Origin: Bifidobacterium breve
GTDB taxonomy: Bacteria > Actinomycetota > Actinomycetes > UBA12327
Assembly (NCBI GenBank): GCA_943332445.1
Contig: CALQPL010000091.1
Span: 1-5,409, forward strand
Length of the DNA stretch: 5,409 nucleotides
Direction of reading: 5' to 3'
Shown one piece after another: positions 4,503 through 5,409 of the stretch. A model generated the notes under the pieces. It saw nothing but the letters and a program-made list of their open reading frames with translations. It made no database searches and was not told where the DNA came from. The position numbers were made by a program, and so were the translations under genes. The first letter of the stretch is position 1. Each line of letters starts with the position of its first letter.

Positions 4503-5402
4503 TTACCCATTGATCGACAATCCAAAAAATCCTGGAAACAGCGCGAACACCACAGTGATCGGAAGGACAAGGAACACGACGGGAACCATCATCGCGATCT
4601 CCTTGCGTCCAGCTGACTCCATCAATTCCCGGCGACCCAAGTCCCGGACATCACTGGCCTGCGCACGCATGACGTCGGCCATCGGGGTCCCGCGCTCCAT
4701 AGCAATAACCATCGCGTCAATGAAGCGAGCAACAGGCCTGACCTTGGTGGTGGATCCACAGTCGCGCAAGGCATGAATAAGTCCATCACCCAGTGTCGAT
4801 TTGACGAGTACTTCATTGAGTTCATGGGCTAAAGGACCTGAACTGCACCCCACCACTCGCGCCAGCGCACCTGCCACGCCTTCGCCGGCCGCCACTGACA
4901 GCGCGAGCATTTCCGCAATCGCGGGGAACTCCGCAACCATCAATGCCTCACGTTGTCGAACGGCTTGATCAAGACTGCGCTCCCTGGCGAGCACGCCAAC
5001 CGCCAAACCGACGGCAGCCAGCACCAAGACCGTGCTTGGTCGAACCGCATCCTTGAACATTCCCAGCACTACAGCGCACACCGCTCCTGCTACTGAGCCA
5101 CCCAGGCCCCACACGACTTGATGGAGGCGAAACTGCGCCGACGATTCAGCAGATCCAGCCCTGCGCAACCGTTCGTCAAGTCCGTTGGGATCCCCAAGTA
5201 GACGCGAGAGGACGTCAGCTGCCATCTCTCGGATCCGGCGGGACTGGTGACCAGGTGCAACCAGCAAACGAGTACGACTGACCGAGGGCTGAACGTAGGC
5301 CAACACTTGATGCGCAAGTGAGGGTCTGCGCCGCTCGAGGAGGGACTGCGCCGTCAGCGCAACTCCAGCGGCGAAAAGGCAACCAATAAGGATCGTCATC
5401 AT
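4503..5402 (-). CDS. tadC: TadC-like inner-membrane platform protein (type II secretion system F family)
   Basis: A 299-residue polytopic membrane protein of the T2SSF/GspF superfamily, which forms the inner-membrane platform on which the Tad ATPase (TadA/CpaF) drives pilus assembly. Membrane segments are visible at about 3-19, 96-114, 122-139 and 271-292. The cytoplasmic T2SSF domain spans about 155-270 and contains EFPAIAEMLALSVAAGEG (158-175), the family's helical signature, and FIDAMVIAMERGTPMADVMR (227-246). The ending FLVLPITVVFALFPGFF (277-293) is characteristic of TadC. A region of about 75 residues between the first two membrane segments (20-95) is basic and probably cytoplasmic. The start is ATG 5400-5402, and the next codon is also ATG. 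In the other frame a TGA at 5399-5401 would give a 4-nt ATGA overlap with an upstream gene, most likely tadB. The TAA stop is followed by 51 nt before the small pilin-like gene. TadC and TadB are paralogues. The position next to TadE-like genes and the C-terminal motif favour TadC. Confidence 0.88.
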   Translation of the reverse strand: MMTILIGCLFAAGVALTAQSLLERRRPSLAHQVLAYVQPSVSRTRLLVAPGHQSRRIREMAADVLSRLLGDPNGLDERLRRAGSAESSAQFRLHQVVWGLGGSVAGAVCAVVLGMFKDAVRPSTVLVLAAVGLAVGVLARERSLDQAVRQREALMVAEFPAIAEMLALSVAAGEGVAGALARVVGCSSGPLAHELNEVLVKSTLGDGLIHALRDCGSTTKVRPVARFIDAMVIAMERGTPMADVMRAQASDVRDLGRRELMESAGRKEIAMMVPVVFLVLPITVVFALFPGFFGLSING

Positions 5403-5409
5403 TGAAGTA
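5399..5409 (-). CDS. Possible last codons of an upstream Tad gene (tadB expected)
   Basis: On the minus strand the bases before tadC can be read CTT CAA TGA, with the TGA at 5399-5401 overlapping ATG 5400-5402 as ATGA. This copies the 4-nt overlap used at three other junctions of this operon, and Tad operons commonly place tadB directly before tadC. Only three codons are in view, so this is a guess from pattern and context. Confidence 0.3.

Noticed and set aside
4372..4776. 134-codon open frame on the plus strand
   Set aside because: It is antisense to tadC and the small Tad gene. Its composition is dominated by Ser, Thr, Arg and Pro, as expected for a shadow frame.

Overview
The window looks like chromosomal DNA from a member of the Actinomycetota, of intermediate rather than very high G+C. 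The evidence is a MoeZ-type E1/rhodanese fusion without the MoeB zinc cysteines, a release factor 2 gene with no programmed frameshift, several GTG starts, and a compact Tad (Flp) pilus operon of actinobacterial style. I cannot assign a genus. No mobile element, CRISPR array, tRNA, rRNA or prophage signature is visible. Coding density is very high, and the longest gap between genes is 101 bp.

Left part, plus strand: the 3' end of a UPF0104/flippase-like membrane protein gene (1-291) is followed after 78 bp by a small CDGSH-type [2Fe-2S] protein gene (370-594). Everything else is on the minus strand. moeZ (598-1770) converges on the CDGSH gene with only 3 bp between the two stop codons. Upstream of moeZ lies prfB (1872-2978), which encodes release factor 2. 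The 101-bp gap between them contains a GC-rich hairpin directly after the prfB stop.

Right part, minus strand, in transcription order from the right edge: tadC (4503-5402), a 59-residue single-membrane-span gene (4272-4451), a first TadE-like gene (3880-4275), a second TadE-like gene (3452-3883), and a short TadG-like gene (3009-3455). The last four genes are chained by 4-nt GTGA/ATGA stop-start overlaps, and tadC probably overlaps an upstream gene in the same way. Together they would supply an inner-membrane platform protein and a set of minor pseudopilins for a Tad-type type IV pilus. The ATPase and TadB are expected just beyond the right edge. prfB starts 30 bp after the TadG-like gene. 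It may be read through from the pilus operon or have its own leaderless promoter.

The least described item is the 59-residue gene inside the Tad operon. It was found by reading the gap between tadC and the first TadE-like gene. The rest of the window is largely ordinary housekeeping and pilus-assembly content, and I see no convincing new multi-gene system.
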